Origin: Rubripirellula obstinata
GTDB lineage: Bacteria > Planctomycetota > Planctomycetia > Pirellulales > Pirellulaceae
DNA: 33,607 nucleotides
Reading direction: 5' to 3'
Assembly (NCBI RefSeq): GCF_001642955.1
Contig: NZ_LWSK01000062.1
Span: 1 to 33,607, forward strand
Part shown: positions 24,214 to 32,149 of the stretch, one piece after another
How positions within the stretch are numbered: position 1 is the first letter of the stretch
Layout: each line of letters opens with the position of its first letter
The notes under the pieces: generated by a model
Seen by the model: the letters and a program-made list of their open reading frames with translations, nothing else
Databases searched by the model: none
Told to the model about the DNA's origin: nothing
Made by a program: the position numbers and the translations under genes

Positions 24214-26430
24214 ATGCCCGAAACCGCCTCTTCCTATCCCTTCCTGACGCCTCCGACCAGCAATGACTACCTGGGTTCGCTGGCTCATTATCGCGTCGTC
24301 AGTGAACTGGGACGTGGGGGAATGGGGTACGTTTTCAAGGCGGAGGACAGCAAGCTAAAACGCAGTGTTGCGTTGAAGGTGATGAATCAGAAGATTGCCG
24401 AGGTCGCCGGTAGCCGCAAACGGTTTATCAGCGAAGCCAGGGCAATGGCTGCGATTCACCACGACAATGTGGCGACCATTTTTGAGGTCGGCGAATCGGG
24501 CGGCACGCCGTTCATGGCGATGGAAATGCTGAAGGGCGAGACGCTGGAGGAACGAAATCGGCGAAAAGAACTGCTCGATTTTGAGACCGTTATTCAGTAC
24601 GCGACCGACATTGCACGTGGATTAGAAGCTGCCCACGTACGCGGAATTGTTCACCGAGATATTAAACCGGCGAACATCTGGATCGAAGCGGAAACCAATC
24701 GAATCAAGATCTTGGACTTTGGATTGGCTTTGGCTAGCACTCCGGTGGACCAACTAGCTGGGCGTGGGTCCGTGGTTGGGACGCCCGGCTATTTGTCGCC
24801 TGAACAAGCCAGGTCAGATCCGTTGGACAATCGCAGCGACTTGTACAGCCTAGGTGTCGTTCTGTACGAGATGTGTACAGGAAAATTGCCGATTCAATCC
24901 AAGTCGGTACACCAACAATTGATTTCGATTTTGGCCCACCGTCCCAAGCCGATCGACGAGGTCAATCCGGACGTTCCCAAGCCGCTGCGTGACATGATTC
25001 ACAAGTTGCTGCGGAAAGAACCACGTTCTCGTTTCCAGTCGGCGAAGCTGTTGGAAGCTGAACTAAAAGTGGTCGAGGAAGCGTGCCATCAGCAATCCGA
25101 AGTTGCGCAAGCGATCAATCGATTGAAGGCTGGCTTAGACCAAGTCACGACCACCGATGCCGCGCCCGTTGCGGCGTCGGCGAGCCCGCAAGTGGTTGAA
25201 AACGGGTTCGCTGGGATCGACGAATTGCCGGCACCCGCGATGGACCCGCTGGCGATCCCAGCAGGCCCGCTTGGTCAGCCGGGATCGATTAGCGGAGCCT
25301 ACCAAGCCGTCAATCCGCATGCGGTCGGCGGCAACCGCCCGACGCGGAAGAAACCACCACCCCAACCGTCCGGGCTGCAAAAGCACCTACCCCTAATTGC
25401 GATCGCCTGCATGGGACTGATTGCTTTGCCGTTGATGACGTTCTTCTTTACGGGACTTGGTCGCAGCAACGAAAACTCGATTGTGATGGTTCCGTCAGGC
25501 GGAAATACGCCGCCCCCCGCAAAACAGCCCCCCGCAAAACAACCCCCTCGCTCATCTATTTCCAAACCAGCCGACCAGAACAAAAAAAAGCCTCAACCTA
25601 AGCCTGTTGCCGCCAAACCGACACCGAAGCCGACACCGAAACAAAAACCACGGCCAGCACCGGAGCCTGCCAAACCCGAACCCAAGCCTGCTGCGACCCC
25701 AAATCCCGCGGGCAAAGAGGAAAACAAAAACAGCAAAAATCCGAACCAAGCAATGACCGCGTCTGATTCGGTTGTTGTTGAAAAACCATCGCTTGAACCG
25801 GAGAATTCAGCGGAGCCATCAAAAGAGGCCTCAAAAGAGCCTGCGGTTACCGCCTATTCAGGACCAACCCGAGTTGTCGCTTTTGGCACGATCGACAAAA
25901 GGGGTGCCGATGCCATGGTGCAGGAAGGATCCAACGACAACATGGGCTTGCGTCCCAGTCTCGGCGTTCGCACCAAAGGCGGAACTGAAGTCAACCACAC
26001 CTACCTGCGGTTCGACATCTCTCAACTAAAAGGAAGTGGCGATCAAATCCAAGACGCTCGTTTGGTGTTGAACCTCTTTGGAGGCAAGCAACCAGTCGGG
26101 GCCACGGTGCGAGTGATAGGAATTAAGGATGCGGGGCTCTGGCCCGAAGACCGAATCGCCTGGATCAATTCGCCATCGAATGAAAAGCTGCCAAAACCGC
26201 TCAGTAAATTCCCCGTCCTTGTCAAAACAACGCTAACCAAGGCGGCGTTAGATAAGCATCCAGGGCAGGTCCATCTTGGCGGCCCGAAAATGGTCGATTT
26301 CCTGCGCCAAGAAAAAGACACCGTGACGTTTGCGATCGCCGGGAAATGGGACGAGCGGTTGCTTCGTTTCAAGAGCCGCGAACGGTCGCTAGAAGAGTCA
26401 CCGCTGCTGCAAATCGTTGTTCCAGAATAA
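24214..26430 (+). CDS. Membrane Ser/Thr protein kinase with C-terminal CBM96/DNRLRE-like domain
   Basis: A Hanks-type kinase of 738 aa. Kinase domain ~26-290: Gly-rich loop GRGGMG (33-38), catalytic Lys55 in VALK, Glu74, HRDIKPAN (H147, R148, D149, N154), DFG (168-170), and TPGYLSPEQA in the activation segment. All catalytic residues are present. One membrane helix lies at ~391-413 after a Pro-rich stretch. A long Pro/Lys/Ala-rich linker with PPAKQ and TPKP repeats follows (~430-545). Residues ~553-738 match the DNRLRE/CBM96 pattern (DAMVQEG...N, TYLRFDISQL, ARLVLNLF, a late VTFAI strand). The kinase domain should be cytoplasmic and the C-terminal domain outside, so it may sense a polysaccharide or wall ligand; that is inference. 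No Shine-Dalgarno is seen. It is transcribed alone, divergent from the DUF1501 operon. Confidence 0.93.
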   Translation: MPETASSYPFLTPPTSNDYLGSLAHYRVVSELGRGGMGYVFKAEDSKLKRSVALKVMNQKIAEVAGSRKRFISEARAMAAIHHDNVATIFEVGESGGTPFMAMEMLKGETLEERNRRKELLDFETVIQYATDIARGLEAAHVRGIVHRDIKPANIWIEAETNRIKILDFGLALASTPVDQLAGRGSVVGTPGYLSPEQARSDPLDNRSDLYSLGVVLYEMCTGKLPIQSKSVHQQLISILAHRPKPIDEVNPDVPKPLRDMIHKLLRKEPRSRFQSAKLLEAELKVVEEACHQQSEVAQAINRLKAGLDQVTTTDAAPVAASASPQVVENGFAGIDELPAPAMDPLAIPAGPLGQPGSISGAYQAVNPHAVGGNRPTRKKPPPQPSGLQKHLPLIAIACMGLIALPLMTFFFTGLGRSNENSIVMVPSGGNTPPPAKQPPAKQPPRSSISKPADQNKKKPQPKPVAAKPTPKPTPKQKPRPAPEPAKPEPKPAATPNPAGKEENKNSKNPNQAMTASDSVVVEKPSLEPENSAEPSKEASKEPAVTAYSGPTRVVAFGTIDKRGADAMVQEGSNDNMGLRPSLGVRTKGGTEVNHTYLRFDISQLKGSGDQIQDARLVLNLFGGKQPVGATVRVIGIKDAGLWPEDRIAWINSPSNEKLPKPLSKFPVLVKTTLTKAALDKHPGQVHLGGPKMVDFLRQEKDTVTFAIAGKWDERLLRFKSRERSLEESPLLQIVVPE

Positions 26431-26469
26431 CTTCAGAACAGATTGTCCTGAATCGCTCGCCGTCTCTTT

Positions 26470-26847
26470 TTAATCTACCGTTGCGGCGCTGATTTTCTTT
26501 CGCGTTCCCATTGGCAACACGTCGTACGGCTTTGCGTAGTAGTAGGTTTCCACGACTCGGCCAGCCTTGCGTTTGTAATCGCCACGATGGGTCGCCGCGT
26601 GCCATGCCATCGCTTCTTGGCTGGTCGGCGCGATCTTGTAAGCGATCTTTCCGCCAATGTTGGTCGGCCGGTTGTACCGACGGCGGTAGGAGATCGGCAA
26701 ACGATTCCCGATCGGGCCGATGACATCGATCCGCGGTCGAACCGGTTGGTTTTCGCGATCAGGGTGATGGGCATCGACTGAAGTGACCGATGCCAAAGCC
26801 AAAAACAAAATGGTCGTCAATCGGCGCACGAAATCTCTATCCAACAT
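26470..26847 (-). CDS. Small exported hypothetical protein
   Basis: 125 aa from the ATG at 26847; the frame extends to 26961, but only Met39 of that frame starts a signal peptide (FVRRLTTILFLALASVTSVDA). The mature part is small, basic and rich in Tyr, His and Arg, with no domain I recognise. It converges with the kinase gene, 39 bp from its stop. It has a downstream neighbour on the same strand only by distance, not as an operon (the ~8-helix protein lies upstream at 27073). Confidence 0.65.
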   Translation of the reverse strand: MLDRDFVRRLTTILFLALASVTSVDAHHPDRENQPVRPRIDVIGPIGNRLPISYRRRYNRPTNIGGKIAYKIAPTSQEAMAWHAATHRGDYKRKAGRVVETYYYAKPYDVLPMGTRKKISAATVD

Positions 26848-27015
26848 TAGCGTGAAACGGTTTGTGGACTGGTGACTACGACGTAGCGAAAGCCACCGTC
26901 CATACGTTGGATCGGCAACGCGATGCCCGCGCATGCATTCGATCACGGATAGCTGATACAACCGAACCTTTTAGAAACGAGCAAGCATCTCCGATGCGAC
27001 TCTTGAAAGCAGAAA

Positions 27016-27049
27016 GTAGGCCGTAGCGAGCTTCCAGCGAGTTACGGCA
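27016..27049. repeat. Single-arm copy of the GTAGGCC palindromic element
   Basis: This 34-bp GTAGGCCGTAGCGAG...GAGTTACGGCA-type arm carries the internal GCCGTA/TACGGC palindrome, without the facing arm. It lies 24 bp beyond the stop of the ~8-helix membrane protein and could act as its transcription end. The 26848-27072 gap holds nothing else I can identify. Confidence 0.75.
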
Positions 27050-27072
27050 ATGCACAATGTTTTTTCATCAGG

Positions 27073-27951
27073 CTAGGGTTTGCCCAACGATGCCGCCAAA
27101 GTGAACGCCATCAAAACGGCCATGTAGCCGCCCATAATTCGTGCGTAGCCTGATGCAGCGTATTCCAGTGCGAATCCTGCGGTGTTGGCGTTAAGTCCGT
27201 ACTCGCCCAGTGAAACCAAAATCGTGATTACGGTCGAGGCAACCAGACCGAGAACAAACCATGAAACTCGTTTGGCGATCGTTGTCTGCGGCCTGACCAT
27301 CGAAAAACAGCAATAGGAAACCAGCGGCATAATGATCCAAACCCAGGCCAAGACGATCCAATAGAAAGGTGCATCGCTGCCAAGGTCGACGCGTTGCATC
27401 AGCGTGAACAATGTTGCCGCTGCGACTGTGCAGGCGATCAGGTCAAAGATGGCGAACTGGTTGCGGTGACTTGCCTGAGTGGTTTGCGATGCGTTAACTG
27501 CTCGCGATCGCCACTGCCACTGGATCGGCGAAAAAAAGTGAAAGCCGACCGTTTGGAAAACAACCAGCCCAAGTGTGTTGGCGAGGTAACGGGCCAGGGT
27601 GTGATCCGAAAACTGTTCAATGACGAATGCCCCGATCAATGCCACTGCGGCTTGAGCGGCAAACATCAAACCACGACGCCGAATGATCATCACCACCCAC
27701 GACGCTCCTGAAACGCCGCCGTAACAGAACCCTCTCAACCAGAACTTGGTCAATTCCAACTTCTCGATTCCGTAGGCCTGTTTGGACTCGTCGGTTTTCA
27801 GGCCGTGCATCAACGAGACGCAGCATGCGATAACGCCAACGATGACGACGACCATCACGATTAGGCTGGCGGCACTGATTGCGATCGCCTGTTGTGGGCG
27901 CTTTGCTGTCTCGCCGGTATCATCTGGGCCGGCAGGCGAAGGATCTGTCAA
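27073..27951 (-). CDS. Polytopic membrane protein, about 8 helices
   Basis: 292 aa. The first ~20 residues are hydrophilic (PSPAGPDDTGETAKRP). About eight hydrophobic segments follow, starting with SLIVMVVVIVGVIACC and ending with MAVLMAFTLAASLG. There is no obvious catalytic motif or family. Conserved-looking features include a Trp-rich helix (YWIVLAWVWIIMPLVSYCCF). It is divergent from the shikimate-dehydrogenase-like gene with only 38 bp between starts, so the two must share a compact promoter region. Confidence 0.82.
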   Translation of the reverse strand: MTDPSPAGPDDTGETAKRPQQAIAISAASLIVMVVVIVGVIACCVSLMHGLKTDESKQAYGIEKLELTKFWLRGFCYGGVSGASWVVMIIRRRGLMFAAQAAVALIGAFVIEQFSDHTLARYLANTLGLVVFQTVGFHFFSPIQWQWRSRAVNASQTTQASHRNQFAIFDLIACTVAAATLFTLMQRVDLGSDAPFYWIVLAWVWIIMPLVSYCCFSMVRPQTTIAKRVSWFVLGLVASTVITILVSLGEYGLNANTAGFALEYAASGYARIMGGYMAVLMAFTLAASLGKP

Positions 27952-27989
27952 TGAAATTTCTCGGGTACGGCGGCTAACGATTTCATCCC

Positions 27990-28865
27990 ATGTTTACCGA
28001 TGGTACCACGGAGCCGATCATTGCGATTATCGGCCATCCAATCGCAGGAAATCCAAGCCAACTGGCGATCGAACGAAGCCTGCATGCGTTGGGGCTTGAA
28101 TGGCGAGTGCTCTCGTTTGACGTCACGCCTGAAAACGTCGCCAAAGCTCTTGACGGTTTCTCAGTCACGGGGATCGCGGGCGTGATGATCGCGACCAACC
28201 TGCAGGATGCTGCCGCGAAGTGGTATTCAGGATACGCCCAAGCAACGCAGCCAACCGATGACGCTCTGCAACCGCCGGCAGATGCCCAGCCAGAAACTCG
28301 CCCAGAAACTCGCCCAGCGTCTGATCAGCCCGTTGATCCACCGTCAACTCAATCGTCCGTTTCGCGAATCAATTGTTTGTATCGAGACGAGCAACTTGGT
28401 TTCGTGGGCAGCGATCAGCAAATCGCGTATCTGGAAACTCGGCTGGCCAAGCATCCAATCAGTGATGCATTATGGCTGGGTGAATTGCCAAGCGAGGAAC
28501 AACGTGCTTGCTGGCCAAGTCATTGGAATTTGTTTTCTGACAGCCCCGCCAGCACGGTTCCGGTCGCGGACGTGGATGCCGACCTCGTTGCCTCGGCCGA
28601 CTTGATTGTCCTAGCTGATATGAATTCCGCCGATCCTGACGAAGACGATTTTGACGAGTGGCCAGCCGACGATGGAACGACTTTTGTGATCGACCTGGTC
28701 GGCAGTGAATCAGTGGTCGAGCAATTAAGGCAACGAGGTTATATCGTCGTTGGTTGCGTCGATTTGCAGGTTGGCATGCTGGCTGGATGCATCGAAAAAT
28801 GGACTCAGCGGCAAGCGTCGCACGAAACGATCGCCGAAGCCATCGAAGAGTACTTTGGCGTCTAA
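27990..28865 (+). CDS. Degenerate shikimate dehydrogenase-like protein
   Basis: 291 aa. Residues 8-75 follow the substrate-binding domain of shikimate dehydrogenase: AIIGHPIAGNPSQ stands where the family has GxPVxHSxSP, and LHALGLEWRVLSFDV and the following helix fit well. The key NVTxPxK segment is replaced by MIATNLQ (66-72), so the catalytic Lys is missing. The middle (~85-125) is a Pro/Gln/Arg-rich insertion. No GxGGxG NADP motif is visible. The C-terminus (VDLQVGMLAGCIEKWT) resembles the family's closing helix. I think it is a real but catalytically dead or re-purposed paralogue; a genuine aroE may lie elsewhere. No Shine-Dalgarno. The SMUG1 gene follows after 133 bp. Confidence 0.78.
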   Translation: MFTDGTTEPIIAIIGHPIAGNPSQLAIERSLHALGLEWRVLSFDVTPENVAKALDGFSVTGIAGVMIATNLQDAAAKWYSGYAQATQPTDDALQPPADAQPETRPETRPASDQPVDPPSTQSSVSRINCLYRDEQLGFVGSDQQIAYLETRLAKHPISDALWLGELPSEEQRACWPSHWNLFSDSPASTVPVADVDADLVASADLIVLADMNSADPDEDDFDEWPADDGTTFVIDLVGSESVVEQLRQRGYIVVGCVDLQVGMLAGCIEKWTQRQASHETIAEAIEEYFGV

Positions 28866-28998
28866 CGCAACCGTGATGGGCCGTCAGTCTATCCGCGAGT
28901 CGCCGAAAAATGCCGTATTTCGCCCCGCTCAAATAGGGCGTACAGCCAATAGGGCGTAACGCTAATTTGGCCTACAGCTCACCTGAAAAACACTGCTG

Positions 28999-29754
28999 AT
29001 GAAAAAAGCATCGACGAAACAAACGTCTTCCAGCTTGGTCAAGCAATTGATTCGCGCGGCAAAGAAGCTGCGTGATGAAGTGGACGAGCTAGAATTTGGC
29101 GCCCCGGTTACTCACGTCTACAACCCGCTTCGGTATGCATGGAAATCGCATCAGGCGTACCTGTCGCTGGTCGCCGGACATTCGCCTGTCAATTTGTTTT
29201 TGGGGATGAACCCCGGGCCTTGGGGAATGGCTCAAACCGGCGTTCCGTTTGGTGAAATCGCTTCGGTTCGCGATTGGATGGGGATCGAAACGGCGGTCGG
29301 TTCGCCACCGGTCGAACATCCCAAGCGAATGATCGAAGGTTTTGATTGCCAGCGAAGCGAAGTCAGTGGCCGCAGGTTGTGGGGTCTGTTTGGAGAGAAA
29401 TATGGGACGCCCGAATCATTCTTCGAGCAGAATTTTGTCGCCAACTACTGCCCGCTGGTCTTCATGGAATCCTCGGGCAAGAACCGGACGCCTGATAAAT
29501 TGAACGCGGAAGAACGCGAGTCGTTGGGCTTGATTTGCGACGAGCATTTGGCATCAGTGATCAGTGCGATGCAGCCCCAGCGGGTGATCGGCGTCGGGGC
29601 TTACGCAGAAAAATGCTTGGCACGCGTCGTGAAGGAACGTTCGATCGACGCCGATATTCATCGAATCCTGCATCCAAGTCCTGCGTCGCCTGCTGCCAAC
29701 AAGGATTGGGCGGGCAAGGTGACCGGGCAATTGAAAGATGTTGGCGTTTGGTAG
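28999..29754 (+). CDS. SMUG1-type uracil-DNA glycosylase
   Basis: A 251-aa single-strand-selective monofunctional uracil-DNA glycosylase, removing uracil (and oxidised pyrimidines in known SMUG1 enzymes) from DNA. Motif 1 is GMNPGPWGMAQTGVPFG (69-85), with N71 as the water-activating residue; vertebrate enzymes have PF where this has PW. Motif 2 is HPSPASPAANK, beginning at H225. Length fits bacterial SMUG1. From memory, SMUG1 is known in a few bacteria, including planctomycetes. The 133-bp gap before it holds two short AATAGGGCGTA repeats and a degenerate GGCCTAC arm. It probably acts alone in base excision repair and sits before the ribosomal protein genes without clear linkage. Confidence 0.9.
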   Translation: MKKASTKQTSSSLVKQLIRAAKKLRDEVDELEFGAPVTHVYNPLRYAWKSHQAYLSLVAGHSPVNLFLGMNPGPWGMAQTGVPFGEIASVRDWMGIETAVGSPPVEHPKRMIEGFDCQRSEVSGRRLWGLFGEKYGTPESFFEQNFVANYCPLVFMESSGKNRTPDKLNAEERESLGLICDEHLASVISAMQPQRVIGVGAYAEKCLARVVKERSIDADIHRILHPSPASPAANKDWAGKVTGQLKDVGVW

Positions 29755-30015
29755 GCGTCCAACCCGACAAGATCGGGCGTATTTAACGAAAATGTCGGCT
29801 CGGTGCCCTGATTGCCGTTGACGATTCGCTAGCAGTTCGCCACATTCTGCCTTCCTGTTGAGCCAACCAGCTTGACGGAAGTGGGAGACCTTGCCGCCGT
29901 GGTCCTGTTTTGGACCGATTAAGGGACTGGTGAAGTCGCCGAACCACCCGACCAACTAGAAGTTTGATCTGAACCATTCAGGTCCTAGCGTCGTGCCCCC
30001 TACTGGGTAATTGAA
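29755..30015 (+). promoter_or_regulatory. Leader region of rplA-rplJ-rplL
   Basis: 261 bp with no gene. Hairpins visible are GGTCC-tgtttt-GGACC (29901-29916) and CTGAA-cca-TTCAG further down. A TTGACG at 29818-29823 resembles a -35, but the matching -10 is weak. L1 regulates its own operon in many bacteria by binding the leader mRNA; a site here is possible but not demonstrated. Confidence 0.35.
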
Positions 30016-30693
30016 ATGGGAAAAAAATCTAAGCGCTATCGTGCTGCACTCGAAAAGCAGCCGGCGGAGCCACTGCCTCTCGATCAGGCGGTGGAAGCTT
30101 TGCAAGCTTTTGACAAAGCAAAGTTCGACCAAACGGTCGAAGTTCACATGCGTTTGGGCGTTGACCCAAACCAAGCCGACCAAATCATTCGCGGCTCATT
30201 GGTTCTGCCAAACGGAATCGGTAAGCAACAACGCGTGGTTGTGTTCGCCAAGGGCGACGCAGCGAAGGCAGCCGAAGAAGCGGGTGCCGATGAGGTCGGT
30301 CAAGAAGATTTGGCAAAGAAAATCAAAGACGGTTGGACTGACTTCGACGTCTGTATCGCAGCCCCCGACATGATGGGCTTGGTCGGACCTTTGGGTCGAG
30401 TCCTTGGTCCTCGCGGATTGATGCCCAGCCCACGTGCTGGCACCGTGACGCCGGACGTCGCTAAAGTTGTCAGCGAATATAAAGCAGGGAAGGTTGAGTT
30501 CCGGAATGACAAGGGCGGAAACGTTCATGCCATGGTCGGAAAGCTCAGTTTTGACAAGACAAAACTGGTTGAAAACATTGACACCTTCATTCAATTCATC
30601 GAAGGCCTCAAGCCGCAAACAGTCAAAGGTGCCTACGTCAAAGGCATCGCTATCTGTGCGACGATGAGTCCAAGTGTCCGAGTTGCAGGTTAG
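30016..30693 (+). CDS. rplA: 50S ribosomal protein L1
   Basis: 225 aa, close to the usual ~230. The L1 signature [22 protein letters not shown]-like segment is present near residues 123-144. The N-terminus ([13 protein letters not shown]) and the C-terminal [21 protein letters not shown] are typical. L1 binds 23S rRNA at the E-site stalk and can repress its own translation. It is the first gene of a three-gene ribosomal operon, 8 bp before rplJ. No rplK lies upstream in the window. Confidence 0.97.
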   Translation: MGKKSKRYRAALEKQPAEPLPLDQAVEALQAFDKAKFDQTVEVHMRLGVDPNQADQIIRGSLVLPNGIGKQQRVVVFAKGDAAKAAEEAGADEVGQEDLAKKIKDGWTDFDVCIAAPDMMGLVGPLGRVLGPRGLMPSPRAGTVTPDVAKVVSEYKAGKVEFRNDKGGNVHAMVGKLSFDKTKLVENIDTFIQFIEGLKPQTVKGAYVKGIAICATMSPSVRVAG

Positions 30694-30701
30694 GTGAATC
30701 G

Positions 30702-31226
30702 ATGAGTAAATACGTCAAAGAACTTGTGACACGCGATATCCAACGAAGGCTCGATGGGGTCGAGGATGCCGTGGTGGTCAGTTGCGTCGGAATGGACGCA
30801 AACACAACGAACGAACTTCGCGGTGAGCTTGGGAAGAAAGACATCCACATGTTGGTTGTCAAGAATTCGCTGGCTCGACGTGCTACCGAAGGTACGAACG
30901 TCGCTCCCGCTTTTGAGGGTGCGACAGGTCAAGTAGGCGTCTGTTGGGGAGCGACCGATTTTGTGTCGCTGGTCAAAGAGATCGTCAAGCTGGACAAGGA
31001 CAGCGAGAAGTACGAGAAGTTCGTCGCCGGTGGCGGCGTCATGGATGGCGAAAAGCTAGATGCCGACGGTTTGAAAGCCGTTAGCAAGTGGCCTAGCCGT
31101 GAAGAGCAAATTTCGATGTTGGTCGGTCAAATTCTCGGACCTGGTGCGACGCTCAGTGCGGCGATGCTTGGCCCCGGTAAGATGCTGAACAGCCAGATCA
31201 AACAAAAAGGCGAAGGCGACGAGTAG
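30702..31226 (+). CDS. rplJ: 50S ribosomal protein L10
   Basis: 174 aa, the normal family length. The N-terminal rRNA-binding part (KELVTRDIQRRLDGVEDAVVVS..., VVKNSLARRA) and the C-terminal helical tail that carries L7/L12 dimers are recognisable. It starts 8 bp after the rplA stop, and AGGTG just before ATG serves as Shine-Dalgarno. It anchors L7/L12 in the stalk, so its place before rplL is expected. Confidence 0.97.
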   Translation: MSKYVKELVTRDIQRRLDGVEDAVVVSCVGMDANTTNELRGELGKKDIHMLVVKNSLARRATEGTNVAPAFEGATGQVGVCWGATDFVSLVKEIVKLDKDSEKYEKFVAGGGVMDGEKLDADGLKAVSKWPSREEQISMLVGQILGPGATLSAAMLGPGKMLNSQIKQKGEGDE

Positions 31227-31297
31227 TCCGCCACGCTTCTTTCCATAGTTTTCAAAAAATCAACCGAACTTACTAAATCTGTTTTCGAGGTAGAGAG

Positions 31298-31708
31298 ATG
31301 TCCGAAGAAACCGCAGTTGTCGAATACAGCGACGAATCCAAGTCCATGGGCGACAAGATCGCTGAAATGACGCTGAAGCAAGCCAAAGAGCTGAGCGATT
31401 ACCTGAAAGATGTTCATGGTATCGAACCAGCCGCTGGTGGTGGTGCTGTCATGGTCGCCGCCGGTGGTGGTGAAGGTGGCGAAGCCGCCGCTGAGCAAAC
31501 TGAATTCGACGTGATCCTGACCGGATTCGGCGACAAGAAGCTGAACGTTGTGAAGGTTGTCAAAAACCTGACCGGCGCTTCGCTGATGGAAGCCAAGAAG
31601 ATGGTCGAAGGTTGCCCAGCCACCTTGAAGGAAGGCGCATCGAAAGAAGACGCCGAGAAGGTCAAGGCAGAAATCGAAGAAGCAGGCGGAGCCGTCGAAC
31701 TCAAGTAG
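31298..31708 (+). CDS. rplL: 50S ribosomal protein L7/L12
   Basis: 136 aa, slightly longer than the usual ~120-125. The N-terminal dimerisation part (MGDKIAEMTLKQAKELSDYL) is preceded by an extra ~15 acidic residues. A Gly/Ala-rich hinge is followed by the C-terminal factor-binding domain (EFDVILTGFGDKKLNVVKVV, GASLMEAKKMVEGCP). There is a Cys in VEGCP where many have Ala. A strong Shine-Dalgarno GAGG lies 7 nt before ATG. The multi-copy stalk protein stimulates translation GTPases. A terminator follows 29 bp after the stop. Confidence 0.97.
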   Translation: MSEETAVVEYSDESKSMGDKIAEMTLKQAKELSDYLKDVHGIEPAAGGGAVMVAAGGGEGGEAAAEQTEFDVILTGFGDKKLNVVKVVKNLTGASLMEAKKMVEGCPATLKEGASKEDAEKVKAEIEEAGGAVELK

Positions 31709-31737
31709 TTCCAGGCCAACCGATTCTGATTACAAAC

Positions 31738-31775
31738 AAACCACGCAGCGGCTTACGCTCTGCGTGGTTTTTTTT
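31738..31775 (+). terminator. Intrinsic terminator after rplL
   Basis: An 11-bp stem (AAACCACGCAG at 31738-31748 with CTGCGTGGTTT at 31760-31770) is followed directly by a T run to 31775. Inner AGCG/CGCT bases may pair further with a small bulge. It ends the rplA-rplJ-rplL transcript; rpoB is not next. Confidence 0.92.
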
Positions 31776-31950
31776 CGTTCGTATTGCGAAGTGCTACATG
31801 CCTAAAATAACCGTCATTGGGGCATTGCCGACAAGCAAAGTAGCATGGCGGCCCCCGCCGTGCGTTCAATGCGCCTGACCCAATACGATACTTATCATCG
31901 ATCGCGGCAGTGGGTAACACAGTGAATCAACGTTAGATTGTTAAACCCAA

Positions 31951-32071
31951 CGTAGGCCCGAACAAACGTAGGCCGGAACAAACGTAGGCCGGAACAAGCT
32001 TTGCGCAGTTCCGGCAATTGCATGGTACAGCATTGAATTGCCGGAACTGCGCAAAGCTTGTTCCGGCCTAC
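31951..32071. repeat. 16-bp tandem repeats running into a perfect 36-bp inverted repeat
   Basis: CGTAGGCC(C/G)GAACAA(A/G) is repeated three times at 31951-31966, 31967-31982 and 31983-31998. The third copy is also the start of a perfect inverted repeat with 36-bp arms (31984-32019, 32036-32071) and a 16-nt loop. Each arm has an inner palindrome CCGGAAC...GTTCCGG. The arm resembles the 13195-13226 element (GTAGGCC...CGGCA), so I place it in the same broad family. The rest of the 31709-32149 gap holds the rplL terminator and nothing else that I can name. Confidence 0.88.
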
Positions 32072-32149
32072 ATCGACTGAACCCTGGCGGGCCCAGCTAC
32101 GAAAGATTTCGCCACCTGCGGAACTTGTTTCTTGGCAGATTCCTAAACG

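Noticed and set aside
31612-31878. Plus-strand 88-codon open frame after rplL
   Set aside because: It overlaps the rplL 3' end in another frame and reads through the terminator.
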